A DNA stretch of 64,000 nt. Origin: Lachnospiraceae bacterium. GTDB taxonomy: Bacteria; Bacillota; Clostridia; Lachnospirales; Lachnospiraceae. The stretch spans positions 1 through 64,000 of the forward strand of contig JAQXGF010000105.1 of NCBI GenBank assembly GCA_029006155.1. The letters run 5' to 3'. Made by a program: the position numbers and the translations under genes. The notes under the pieces are model-generated. The model was not told the origin of the DNA, did not search any database, and saw only the letters and a list, made by a program, of their open reading frames with translations. Below are positions 48,791 through 57,712 of this stretch, piece by piece. How positions within the stretch are numbered: the first letter of the stretch is position 1; every line of letters begins with the position of its first letter.

Positions 48791-50311
48791 TCATCCACGC
48801 TCCTCCAGTGATCCGAGCAGATCCTGATAGTCGCTGTCCAGCGCATGTGCATTCGTGGATTTCTTCTTTCGCAGCTTCACAGAGGCAGCTGCCTTTGCGA
48901 TCGGCTGCACGGTCCCGGCTCCTGCCACGCAACCGCCCGGACAGGCCATGCCCTCCAGCAGATAGCCGTTGTATTTCCCGGCCTTCGCCATCGTCAGCAG
49001 CTTCTTGCAGTCTGCAAGTCCCTCTGCGCTCGCCACCTTGACCTCACGGTTGGGATACTGCTCTTTGATACAGTTCACGACCGCCTCTGCGACTCCGCCG
49101 CTCACCGCAAAGCCACGCCCATCTCCGCTCGCGCCATGCATCGGCTCCTGCTCGGCAAGGGTGGAAAAATCAACCTGCTTTGCCTCGAACATTCCCATTA
49201 CTTCCTCGAATGTCAGCACGAAATCAATGTCACTGCGCACAGACCGGCGTCCCGCCTCCAGCTTTTTCGCCGCACACGGGCCGATGAACGCCACCTTGCA
49301 GCCCGGATACTTTTTCTTCATCAGGCGACCAGTCAGCACCATCGGCGTCAGCGCCATGGAAATGCATTCGCTGTAATCCGGGAACAGCTTCTTCGCCATC
49401 ATCGACCAGGCCGGACAGCACGAAGTCGCCATAAACGGCAGTTTCTCCGGTACTTCTTTCAGAAAGTCCCCGGCTTCCTCAATCGTACACAGGTCGGCCC
49501 CGATCGCCACCTCTACGACATCCGTAAAACCGAGCGCCTGAAATGCGCTCCGGATCTTGCCCGGTGTCAGTCCCGGCCCGAACTGGCCTTCCACCGCAGG
49601 CGCAATCGCCGCATAGACTGGCACATCGCTCTTGAGCGCCTGAATCGTCTGGAAAATCTGGGCTTTATCTGAGATTGCACCGAACGGACAGTTCACCAGA
49701 CACATTCCACACGAAACGCATTTTTCCTGATCGATATCTGCTCTTCCGTATTCATCCGATTTGATTGCATTCATTCCGCATGCTTTTGCACACGGGCGTC
49801 CCTGACAGATGATGGCGCTGTATGGACAGGCGGTGATGCACTTTCCACACTTGACACATTTTTCCTGATCGATCACGGACTTCCCGTCTGCAAATGAGAT
49901 CGCATGCTTCGGACAGACTTCCTGACATGGATGTGCCAGACAGCCCTGACAGGCATCCGTTACATGCACGACATGATCCGGACATTTATGGCAGGCAAAT
50001 TTGATAATATTAATCAATGGCGGCTGATAGTATTTCTCCGGCCTGACACATTCCAGTGCACCTTCGGATACCGGCGCATGCTCAGATGCCGCCCGAAGCG
50101 GAAGCCCCATTGCCAGACGCATGCGTTCTCTTACGATCGCCCGCTCCAGAAATACACTCTCCCGATAGGTCGAAATCTCGCCCGGAATGATCCGGTACGG
50201 AATCTGCTCCATCTGCGACAAATCCCCGTCCTGATAATCGTAGGACAGTTTCGCCACTTCCGCAAACACCATTTTTCGAATATCATTGACAGAAGTATAA
50301 ACTCCTCGCAT
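48791..50311 (-). CDS. [FeFe] hydrogenase-like protein with N-terminal ferredoxin domains (group B-like)
   Basis: H-cluster motifs TSCCPAW (L1), FIGPCAAKKLE (L2), EGMACPGGCVAGAG (L3), plus several CxxCxxC 4Fe-4S motifs. Confidence 0.88.
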   Translation of the reverse strand: MRGVYTSVNDIRKMVFAEVAKLSYDYQDGDLSQMEQIPYRIIPGEISTYRESVFLERAIVRERMRLAMGLPLRAASEHAPVSEGALECVRPEKYYQPPLINIIKFACHKCPDHVVHVTDACQGCLAHPCQEVCPKHAISFADGKSVIDQEKCVKCGKCITACPYSAIICQGRPCAKACGMNAIKSDEYGRADIDQEKCVSCGMCLVNCPFGAISDKAQIFQTIQALKSDVPVYAAIAPAVEGQFGPGLTPGKIRSAFQALGFTDVVEVAIGADLCTIEEAGDFLKEVPEKLPFMATSCCPAWSMMAKKLFPDYSECISMALTPMVLTGRLMKKKYPGCKVAFIGPCAAKKLEAGRRSVRSDIDFVLTFEEVMGMFEAKQVDFSTLAEQEPMHGASGDGRGFAVSGGVAEAVVNCIKEQYPNREVKVASAEGLADCKKLLTMAKAGKYNGYLLEGMACPGGCVAGAGTVQPIAKAAASVKLRKKKSTNAHALDSDYQDLLGSLEERG

Positions 50312-50462
50312 CATCTCACTCCCTTTCGTTTTTATACGCTTGCTGTTCCACCACAGATGATGGCGCATCTAAGATGGAACAGCTGTGGAGGTATTCACTG
50401 TGCAATCGCTCTGCTATGAGATGATCCATATACCATATATTTTCAATGTCTGGAATCGTGAG

Positions 50463-50495
50463 CAAAAAAATAGTGGCTGCTACCCTTGCAGACAC
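50463..50495 (-). terminator. Riboswitch expression-platform terminator
   Basis: Minus strand GTGTCTGC-aagggta-GCAGCCAC followed by TATTTTTTT. An upstream CCAGACAC (50554..50561 region) can pair with the GTGTCTG arm as an antiterminator. Confidence 0.8.
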
Positions 50496-50572
50496 ACGGA
50501 ACAAACCATATGGTATGTCCCTCATACCTTATGGTCTGGTTGGATGCTTATGCTGTGTCTGGAGCACATCTC

Positions 50573-50745
50573 ATGTACCAGGCAGGTTTCCTGACTTACA
50601 GATCGTCGCTTGCTTCACCTTCTCACATCCTTGGGTCATGCAATGGTTCTCGAAGCTCGCTCCCTGAATACAGTGACCAGTTCGCTCAGGATTTGCACCT
50701 GATTCCCTCTTCAGAAAATGCTTACAAAATGGAATCGAAAAAAAC
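50573..50745 (-). promoter_or_regulatory. Cobalamin riboswitch
   Basis: Minus strand AAGAGGGAATCAGGTGCAAATCCTGAGCGAACTGGTCACTGTATTCAGGGAGCGAGC...GACGATCTGTAAGTCAGGAAACCTGCC, matching the conserved cobalamin aptamer blocks. Confidence 0.93.
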
Positions 50746-50787
50746 ATCTTCTGCACCTGATACTGCAATATTCAATTACACCTCACC

Positions 50788-50816
50788 AGTATATAAGATT
50801 GTTATTATTTTGTCAA
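50788..50816 (-). promoter_or_regulatory. Sigma-70-type promoter of the riboswitch-hydrogenase-hdr-flx-frd-fum unit
   Basis: Minus strand TTGACA-N17-TATACT directly upstream of the cobalamin aptamer. Confidence 0.85.
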
Positions 50817-50881
50817 TAAAGTTTTTCGGCATCCTGCCTAAATGTTAGATGATTCTTAAGATTTTTCTTCGGGTTTTCATC

Positions 50882-50910
50882 TTGCTTTTCCTATATGTAC
50901 CTTTTATAAT
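50882..50910 (+). promoter_or_regulatory. Putative promoter of the L,D-transpeptidase gene
   Basis: TTGCTT-N17-TATAAT upstream of ATG 51076. Confidence 0.6.
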
Positions 50911-51075
50911 GGAAGCGGAAAATGCTGTTAAACCTGACAGCATCTTACATTTCCAATCAATAAAACGGTTCTCTTCTATGTCGCACCTGCATTTGCAGCC
51001 GGTTTCGGCCAGCCACAAAGGCCGGTGTTTCGCATTGTTCAGAGAACTTCCAGAAAAGGGGAGGAAAAAGGAACT

Positions 51076-52860
51076 ATGAAAATTAAACGAATGGTATCTG
51101 CCCTTGCACTCGCTGCAGGTCTTGCCATTTCCGTTCCGTCTCTTGCGTCCACGTTTGGCCTCTCATCACAGACGATGACGAGCGTCCAGGCAGCAGACGG
51201 CTGGCAGCGGGACGACGGTGGCGTTTTCTATCTGCAAAATGACACACGGGTGACCGGACTGAAAGATATCGATGGCGCGACTTATTACTTTGACGCCAAG
51301 GGCTATCGTTTCACCGGTGCGATCAAGCTGGACAAATACACCTACTTCTTCCATCCGGAGAGCGGCAAGCTCTGCAAGGGCTACGCAGGACTGTACCGGA
51401 TCGGTGAAAATTCCAACGACTACTACTTCTTCTTAAACAGCAAGAAGGGCCGGGTGGCCGTCAATACATGGGTGAAGTCCAAGGGCAAATATTACTATGC
51501 AGGCGCCGACGGAAAGATTCAGCTTGGTACGATCAAGGTCAAAGGCAAGCTCTATCATGTGACACCGAAGGGACGGATGACCTCCTATGGAAAGTCTTCC
51601 TATGACGGCAAATACTACAATGCTTCTTCGAACGGCGTACTCCTGACCGGGCTGCGCAAGGTAAAGGGCAAGCAGTATTACTTCGATAAGAAGACCGGCG
51701 CACGCACGTCCGGACTGATCAAGGTCGGCAAGTCGACCTTCTACTTCAGCGATAAGGATGGCACCGCCAAGACCGGATGGGTCAAGTCCGACAACAAGAC
51801 CTATTATTACCTGTCGAACTACAAGCGTGCTTCCGGCTGGAAGACCATCAACAAAAAGCGCTACTACTTCAATCCGAAGAATGGCTGTGCACGGCAGGAA
51901 TTCAGCTGGCTGAAGATCGGCAATTCCTATTACTACTTTGATGCGAACGGCGAAGTTGAGACCGGTTTCTTCCGGGTCGGCCCTGATATGTATTACGCAA
52001 ACTCGAAGGGGGCACGGCAGACCGGATGGGTGACCGTCGGCGGACGGAAATATTTCTTCGGTCCGAAGACCGGCATCATGCAGACTGGATGGCTCACCTA
52101 CCAGAAGGCGAAATATTACCTGACTCCGTCTTCCGCTTCAAAGACTTACGGGGCAGCGATCACCGGATGGTACCGGACGAATGATGGCACCTACTACTTT
52201 AATTCCGACGGAAAGATGCAGACCGGATGGCTGCAGCAGAACGACGTAAAGTATTACTTCGACAAGACGACCGGCAAGATGGTGACCGGCAAGCGCACGA
52301 TCGACGGAAAGCTGTATGACTTCGGCACGAACGGTAAGATCAAAGTGTCCGTGAGCGGTCCGTGGAGCATCAAGGTACAGCGCGGTACCGCCAGCAATGG
52401 ATATCAGTGCTTCGTCGTCGTATACCGCGGCAACACCGCAGTCAAAGCATTTGTCTGCTCGACCGCCCGCGATGGCAGCAGCACACCTACCGGTACGTTC
52501 ACGATCAAGGATAAGCTGTACTGGCATGAGCTGATGGGACCGACGTGGGGTCAGTATTGCTCCCATATCACATCGGATATCCTGTTCCACTCCGTACCGA
52601 ACACGAGCTACAACAACCCGTACTCCCTGGAGACTTCCGAGTACAACAAGCTCGGCAAGGCAGCTTCCGCCGGATGCATCCGACTTTCTGTAAAGCATGC
52701 AAAATGGCTGTTCGAGAATGTCCCGGTCGGCACTCCGGTAACCGTAAGCAACAAGGTCACAAAGCCTAGCAACATCGAAATCGAGACGGTACCGAAGCAG
52801 AATCTCTCCAAGAGCTATGATCCGACCGATACCTTCCAGAATCCGTACAGTGTACGATAA
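51076..52860 (+). CDS. L,D-transpeptidase (YkuD) with tandem cell-wall-binding repeats
   Basis: Signal peptide; many GW/YYF repeats (e.g. TGWVKSDNKTYYYLSNYKRASGWKTINKKRYYFNPKNG); C-terminal STPTGTFTIKDK...HSVP...SAGCIRLSVKHAKWLF catalytic motif. Confidence 0.93.
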   Translation: MKIKRMVSALALAAGLAISVPSLASTFGLSSQTMTSVQAADGWQRDDGGVFYLQNDTRVTGLKDIDGATYYFDAKGYRFTGAIKLDKYTYFFHPESGKLCKGYAGLYRIGENSNDYYFFLNSKKGRVAVNTWVKSKGKYYYAGADGKIQLGTIKVKGKLYHVTPKGRMTSYGKSSYDGKYYNASSNGVLLTGLRKVKGKQYYFDKKTGARTSGLIKVGKSTFYFSDKDGTAKTGWVKSDNKTYYYLSNYKRASGWKTINKKRYYFNPKNGCARQEFSWLKIGNSYYYFDANGEVETGFFRVGPDMYYANSKGARQTGWVTVGGRKYFFGPKTGIMQTGWLTYQKAKYYLTPSSASKTYGAAITGWYRTNDGTYYFNSDGKMQTGWLQQNDVKYYFDKTTGKMVTGKRTIDGKLYDFGTNGKIKVSVSGPWSIKVQRGTASNGYQCFVVVYRGNTAVKAFVCSTARDGSSTPTGTFTIKDKLYWHELMGPTWGQYCSHITSDILFHSVPNTSYNNPYSLETSEYNKLGKAASAGCIRLSVKHAKWLFENVPVGTPVTVSNKVTKPSNIEIETVPKQNLSKSYDPTDTFQNPYSVR

Positions 52861-52883
52861 GTAATCTGTTTCAGAACTGATTT

Positions 52884-52919
52884 GAGGCAGCTGCAAAACG
52901 CAGCTGCCTCACTTTTTTC
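52884..52919 (+). terminator. Intrinsic terminator of the L,D-transpeptidase gene
   Basis: GAGGCAGCTGC-AAAAC-GCAGCTGCCTC followed by ACTTTTTT. Confidence 0.92.
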
Positions 52920-52939
52920 TACTTATATTATTATGTACC

Positions 52940-53647
52940 TCATCCGCCCAGGTAAGACTCTTTTACCTGCGGATTGTCCAGCAGATGTGCCGCCTCATCC
53001 TCCAGGACGATCTCTCCGGTCTCGATGACGTAGCCCCGTTTCGCAATGCGTAGCGCCTGATTCGCATTTTGCTCTACGAGCATGACCGTCGTTCCGGCCT
53101 GATTGATCGCAACGATGGTCTCAAAGACCTGATCGACCAGCCGTGGCGAAAGTCCCATGGACGGCTCGTCCAGCAAGAGCAGCTTCGGTCTTGACATCAA
53201 CGCCCTCCCCATCGCCAGCATCTGCTGTTCGCCACCGGATAAGGTGCCTGCCAGCTGATTTTTCCGTTCCTGAAGTCTTGGAAACATCTCAAAAATTTTA
53301 TCCAGATCCGTTTTCGCATTTGCCCGGTTTTTCTGGCTGTAGGAACCAAGCAGCAAATTGTCCAGAACGGACGTCCGCGGAAACACCCGTCTTCCTTCCG
53401 GCACCATCGTCATGCCATGTCGTACGATCTCCATCGTCTCTTTTCCATGGATATTCTGGCCTTCAAAACAGATTTCCCCCGTAGATGGTATCTGTCCCAT
53501 CACTGCCGTCAGAAGAGAGGTCTTTCCGGCACCATTTGCTCCGATCAGTGAAACCAGCTCCCCCTTCTCTACGGTCAGGCTGATATTTTTAATGGCATGA
53601 ATCTTTCCATAGTAAACATCCAGATGGTTCACCTCAAGCATCGCCAT
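52940..53647 (-). CDS. livF: Branched-chain amino acid ABC transporter ATP-binding protein LivF
   Basis: LEVNHLDVYYGKIHAIKNISLTVEKGELVSLIGANGAGKTS; LSGGEQQMLAMGRALMSRPKLLLLDEPSMGLSP. Confidence 0.95.
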   Translation of the reverse strand: MAMLEVNHLDVYYGKIHAIKNISLTVEKGELVSLIGANGAGKTSLLTAVMGQIPSTGEICFEGQNIHGKETMEIVRHGMTMVPEGRRVFPRTSVLDNLLLGSYSQKNRANAKTDLDKIFEMFPRLQERKNQLAGTLSGGEQQMLAMGRALMSRPKLLLLDEPSMGLSPRLVDQVFETIVAINQAGTTVMLVEQNANQALRIAKRGYVIETGEIVLEDEAAHLLDNPQVKESYLGG

Positions 53648-54410
53648 TTGCAGACGCCCCCTTTCCAAGATAGGATTCTATGACCGTCGGATCATTTTTC
53701 ACATCCTGCGGCAGACCCTCCGCGATTTTCTGGCCGTGGTCAAACACCACCACACGGTCTGCAATATTCATAACCATGCGCATGGCATGCTCAATCAGAA
53801 TAATGGAATACTTCTCTTCCTTCAGGCGTTGAATGATTTTCACCAGTTCATCGTTCTCATGCGGATTCATTCCGGCCGCCGGCTCATCCAGCAAAATGAG
53901 GCTTGGCTCCGTCGCCAGCACTCTGGCAATCTCCAGACGTCGCTGCATGCCATACGGAAGATTTTTTGCCAGCCAGTCTTTTTTATCATAAATCCCCACA
54001 TATTCCAGGCATTTCCGGATGTATTCCTCATTCTCCGCCTCTTCACGCTTCAGCCTCCGGCTTCTGATCAGCGCATCCCAGATACCGGTTTTTCTTCTGC
54101 AGTGCCGGGCAATCACAATGTTCTCCGCTACTGTCAGATTGCCAAACAGCCGGATATTCTGAAATGTCCTTGCCATTCCAAGACGGGTGATCGCCTCCGG
54201 TCGCATACGGACGATATTTTTTCCCCGGAACAGGATCTGCCCGCTCGTTGCCGGTGAGATTCCCGTAAGCACATTATAGAATGTCGTCTTGCCGGAACCA
54301 TTCGGTCCGATGATTGCTACGATCTCTCCCTCATCGATCGAAAAGTCGATCTCGCTGTTTGCAGAAAGTCCGCCAAATACTTTTGTCACCTTTGTCGCTT
54401 CCAGCAGCAT
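53634..54410 (-). CDS. livG: Branched-chain amino acid ABC transporter ATP-binding protein LivG
   Basis: KVFGGLSANSEIDFSIDEGEIVAIIGPNGSGKTTFYNVLTG; LLDEPAAGMNPHENDEL. Confidence 0.95.
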   Translation of the reverse strand: MLLEATKVTKVFGGLSANSEIDFSIDEGEIVAIIGPNGSGKTTFYNVLTGISPATSGQILFRGKNIVRMRPEAITRLGMARTFQNIRLFGNLTVAENIVIARHCRRKTGIWDALIRSRRLKREEAENEEYIRKCLEYVGIYDKKDWLAKNLPYGMQRRLEIARVLATEPSLILLDEPAAGMNPHENDELVKIIQRLKEEKYSIILIEHAMRMVMNIADRVVVFDHGQKIAEGLPQDVKNDPTVIESYLGKGASANGDA

Positions 54411-54416
54411 AACTCC

Positions 54417-55433
54417 TCACCCCTCTTCTTTCTTTACTGCTCCCCAGATTCCCTGTGGCCGGAAGCGCATCATAAATACAAGAAGAAAACCGTATAAAAT
54501 CATCCACGGATCAAAAGGCAGCCCTGCCACGTCCTTGACTGAATGAAACAGTTCCGGCAAAATCGTCAGGAGAATGCCGCCTAAAATCATACCTTTGATG
54601 CTCCGTCTGCCTCCGATCACGACCATCGTCAGAATTGAAATGGATTTGGTCGCATTCAGCAGCTCCGGGCTTACCATGCTCGCAAACACCGCCTGAAAGC
54701 TCCCGGCGATACTGCAGATGACCGCAGAAATGACCATTGCAAGCACTTTATAATACTTTGTATTAATTCCCATCGCAACCGCTGCGATCTCATCCTCCCG
54801 AATCGCAGAAAATGCATACCCGATCCGGGAATGCTCCGTCCTCCACGAGAAAAAAGCAACTGCCGCTGTAATCAAAAACAGGATCAAAATGTATCCGCCC
54901 TTGCTGGACGCTGCCAGCTTTGTGAGCTTTACCCCAAACAGCTCCGGAGATTTCAGTCCCGGAATGCCGGCTGTCCCGCCAAGTGCCGTCGTATTAATCG
55001 CGATAAACCGGAGAATTTCGCAGAATGCATAAGTAATGACAATCAAAAACTGCCCTTTTACACGAAGGGACGCCATCGCCAGCGGAATGGAAAGGAGTGC
55101 TGCGAATATCAGTCCGATCGGAATCGTAAGCCAGAAATTCAGATCTGTATATTTTAAAAATACGGCAGTCGTGTAAGCACCAATCCCATAAAAAGCCGCA
55201 TGTCCAAGCGATGTCTGCCCCAGATAGCCGGATACAAAATTCAATCCAAGTGCCAGGATCGCAGCGATCAGACAGTTTACGCCCACATGCTGGAAATACG
55301 TCGGGATCCAGGCACTTCCGTCGTGGAAATTGTCAATGTAGCAGATCACCAGAACCAGTACTGCCGATCCAAGAAAGGCAGCCAACCCGTTTTTACCGGA
55401 AAAACGTTCTTTTTTCATATACTGCCTCCTCAT
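54417..55433 (-). CDS. livM: Branched-chain amino acid ABC transporter permease LivM
   Basis: Hydrophobic; ALGLNFVSGYLGQTSLGHAAFYGIGAYTTA; AIREDEIAAVAMGIN. Confidence 0.93.
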   Translation of the reverse strand: MRRQYMKKERFSGKNGLAAFLGSAVLVLVICYIDNFHDGSAWIPTYFQHVGVNCLIAAILALGLNFVSGYLGQTSLGHAAFYGIGAYTTAVFLKYTDLNFWLTIPIGLIFAALLSIPLAMASLRVKGQFLIVITYAFCEILRFIAINTTALGGTAGIPGLKSPELFGVKLTKLAASSKGGYILILFLITAAVAFFSWRTEHSRIGYAFSAIREDEIAAVAMGINTKYYKVLAMVISAVICSIAGSFQAVFASMVSPELLNATKSISILTMVVIGGRRSIKGMILGGILLTILPELFHSVKDVAGLPFDPWMILYGFLLVFMMRFRPQGIWGAVKKEEG

Positions 55434-56326
55434 ACTTTTTCTTCAAACTTATATCCCATAAGCCCGGACGGCTTGATCAGAAGCACCAGGATCATCACTG
55501 CAAATCCAATGGCATCCTTATAGCCGGTGGAAATAAATCCGGCTGTCAGATTTTCTACAATTCCAAGGATAATTCCGCCGATCAGGGAGCCTGTGATGCT
55601 TCCAATTCCTCCCAGAATCGCGCAGGACCAACCTTTCAGTCCCGCCAGGGCTCCCATTGTAGGGTTAATCGCATAGATCGTTCCGATAAAAAATCCGGCC
55701 GCCGCTCCGAGTGCTCCACTGATGGCAAACGTTACTTTGATCAGTTTCTCTGCATTGACCCCCATCAGGCCAAGCGTCTGCATATCCTGAGAAGCGGCAA
55801 GCATCGCTTTGCCAGTCAGCGTATGTCGAATAAACAGCTCCAGACAGACCATAATCAGTATCGTTCCGATCAGAATGTATAAATGCAGGGAACTGATCGT
55901 CAATGCCTGTCCGCCGATCGTACAGATGGTGAGCAGTTTTTGATCGACCAGCTGCGGATATGCTTTTGGATTCACGGTAAACACGGCGTTGGCTGTGTAC
56001 CGGAGAATGGTCGAAATTCCAAGCGCAGTGATAAATCCGGTTGCAGCCAGAACGCCCTTCTTCCGCAAAGGTTTGTACCCAAACTGATCAACTGCCATTG
56101 CAATCACTGCACCAGCTGCCATGGAGACGAGCAAGGCCGGAATCAACGGCAACCCAAGATACGTCGTCACAAAATACCCCGTATAGGCTCCCAGCATATA
56201 GATTTCTCCGTGCGTCCAGTTAATAACTCCCACAATTCCAAATACTGTTGTCCAGCCAATCGCGATCAGCGAATAGATGCCTCCCTGCGCCAGACCATTG
56301 ATCACCTGCTGTAAAAATACAACCAT
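55430..56326 (-). CDS. livH: Branched-chain amino acid ABC transporter permease LivH
   Basis: QQVINGLAQGGIYSLIAIGWTTVFGIVGVINWTHGEIYMLGAY. Confidence 0.94.
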   Translation of the reverse strand: MVVFLQQVINGLAQGGIYSLIAIGWTTVFGIVGVINWTHGEIYMLGAYTGYFVTTYLGLPLIPALLVSMAAGAVIAMAVDQFGYKPLRKKGVLAATGFITALGISTILRYTANAVFTVNPKAYPQLVDQKLLTICTIGGQALTISSLHLYILIGTILIMVCLELFIRHTLTGKAMLAASQDMQTLGLMGVNAEKLIKVTFAISGALGAAAGFFIGTIYAINPTMGALAGLKGWSCAILGGIGSITGSLIGGIILGIVENLTAGFISTGYKDAIGFAVMILVLLIKPSGLMGYKFEEKV

Positions 56327-56362
56327 ATGTCCACCACCTGTACTGTATGATTTCAAGCTTGC

Positions 56363-57526
56363 TTACTCTTCATATAATACGTATTTTCCATCCTTCACGG
56401 TCAGCGTCAGATAGTCTCTTACCCAGTCGCCATTTTCATCAAAGGATACGGTACCGGTCACGCCTTCATAATCGGTCGTCCGCAGTGCCTCCGCCAGCGT
56501 TTCTCTGGTCAGTTCCCCGTCATTTTCTTCCATTGCCCGTTCCGATGCATCTGCAAGTACGTACATCTGATCATAAGCAAGTGCCGCAAAACCATCCGGA
56601 ATCTCACCGTCATATTTGGCCTGATAGTTTTCTACGAATTCCGCTCCCTTGCCATCGGCACCATCCGCTACAAAGACACCGCTGCAGAGAAGTCCTTCTG
56701 CCGCATCACCGGCAATGTCGATCACGTTCTGGTTATAAAGTCCCGGCTGACCCATGATCGGTGCCTCAATTCCCATCTGCCTTGCCTGCTTGATAATCAG
56801 TGCACCGTCTGTCGTCGTTCCACAGAGCGCGATGCAGTCCGGTTCTTCACTCTTTACGGTCGTCAGGATCGCTGCAAAGTCCTGGTCGGTCGCCTGATAC
56901 GGAATGGAATCCAGCACCTCGCCGCCATTTTCTTCAAACTGTGCATTAAAGCTGTCCTTCAGTCCGGAACCGTAATCGTTGTTGCAGTAAAGCGTTACCG
57001 CCTTCGTCTTTCCCATTTTTGTAAACTGATTTGCAATCTGTGGTCCAACCGCTGCATCCTGCACGGCCATACGGAAAAAGTAATCGCTGATTCCCGTCAG
57101 CGACTTTGCGCTGGAGCTGACTACCAGCTGCGGCATCTCGGCATCCCCGGTGATCGGAAGCATGGCCGCAGTACAGGAAGTCAGGCATGACCCGCCGATT
57201 GCCAGAATCGAATCATCATCTGCAAATTTCTGTGCTCCGTTTGCTGCCGTCGAAGCATCTCCGCCATCATCATACGTCTCGAGTTCCAGTGTAGCGCCCA
57301 GAACACCGCCGGCGGCATTGATTTCCTCCATCGCCAGCTCATAGCCCTTTTCCTGCTTTGTTCCATATGCACCATTGTCTCCGGAAAGCGGCGCTACCAG
57401 GCCAAATGTAATGGTATCCGAAGCAGCCGTCACATCACCTGCTGCCATGGAAAAAAAGGAAAAACAACTAGATGCTGACAATGCTGCTGTTGCTGCGAGA
57501 ATCGTACCTACATAACCTTTTTTCAT
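56363..57526 (-). CDS. livK: Branched-chain amino acid ABC transporter substrate-binding protein
   Basis: Signal peptide; TITFGLVAPLSGDNGAYGTKQEKGYELAMEEINAAGGVLG. Confidence 0.93.
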   Translation of the reverse strand: MKKGYVGTILAATAALSASSCFSFFSMAAGDVTAASDTITFGLVAPLSGDNGAYGTKQEKGYELAMEEINAAGGVLGATLELETYDDGGDASTAANGAQKFADDDSILAIGGSCLTSCTAAMLPITGDAEMPQLVVSSSAKSLTGISDYFFRMAVQDAAVGPQIANQFTKMGKTKAVTLYCNNDYGSGLKDSFNAQFEENGGEVLDSIPYQATDQDFAAILTTVKSEEPDCIALCGTTTDGALIIKQARQMGIEAPIMGQPGLYNQNVIDIAGDAAEGLLCSGVFVADGADGKGAEFVENYQAKYDGEIPDGFAALAYDQMYVLADASERAMEENDGELTRETLAEALRTTDYEGVTGTVSFDENGDWVRDYLTLTVKDGKYVLYEE

Positions 57527-57577
57527 ACTATTTCCTCCTTCGTCGCCAGAGCCGGAAACTCTTCGCCCACATAACAG

Positions 57578-57619
57578 AAAAAGGAGGAAACACGGACTCT
57601 CGTCCTGTATTTCCTCCTT
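57578..57619 (-). promoter_or_regulatory. Attenuator-like terminator hairpin in the liv leader
   Basis: Minus strand AAGGAGGAAATACAGGAC-GAGA-GTCCGTGTTTCCTCCTT followed by TTTCTG, between the liv promoter and livK. Confidence 0.65.
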
Positions 57620-57669
57620 GAAACATGTCGATCAATGGCTCTGTTTGCTAAGTTTTTTTGTTGTGTCGA

Positions 57670-57698
57670 ATCATACACCTGTTTTTCTGTGCTGTCAA
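57670..57698 (-). promoter_or_regulatory. Promoter upstream of the liv operon
   Basis: Minus strand TTGACA-N17-TATGAT. Confidence 0.8.
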
Positions 57699-57712
57699 GC
57701 ATTTATTTTCAA

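Noticed and set aside
50849-51079. 76-aa plus-strand ORF upstream of the L,D-transpeptidase gene
   Set aside because: Overlaps the predicted promoter and leader; the true start of the downstream gene is ATG 51076 followed by a signal peptide.
51220-52340. Repetitive DNA in this region as a possible CRISPR array
   Set aside because: The repeats are degenerate, in frame and encode protein cell-wall-binding repeats; no constant repeats with unique spacers.
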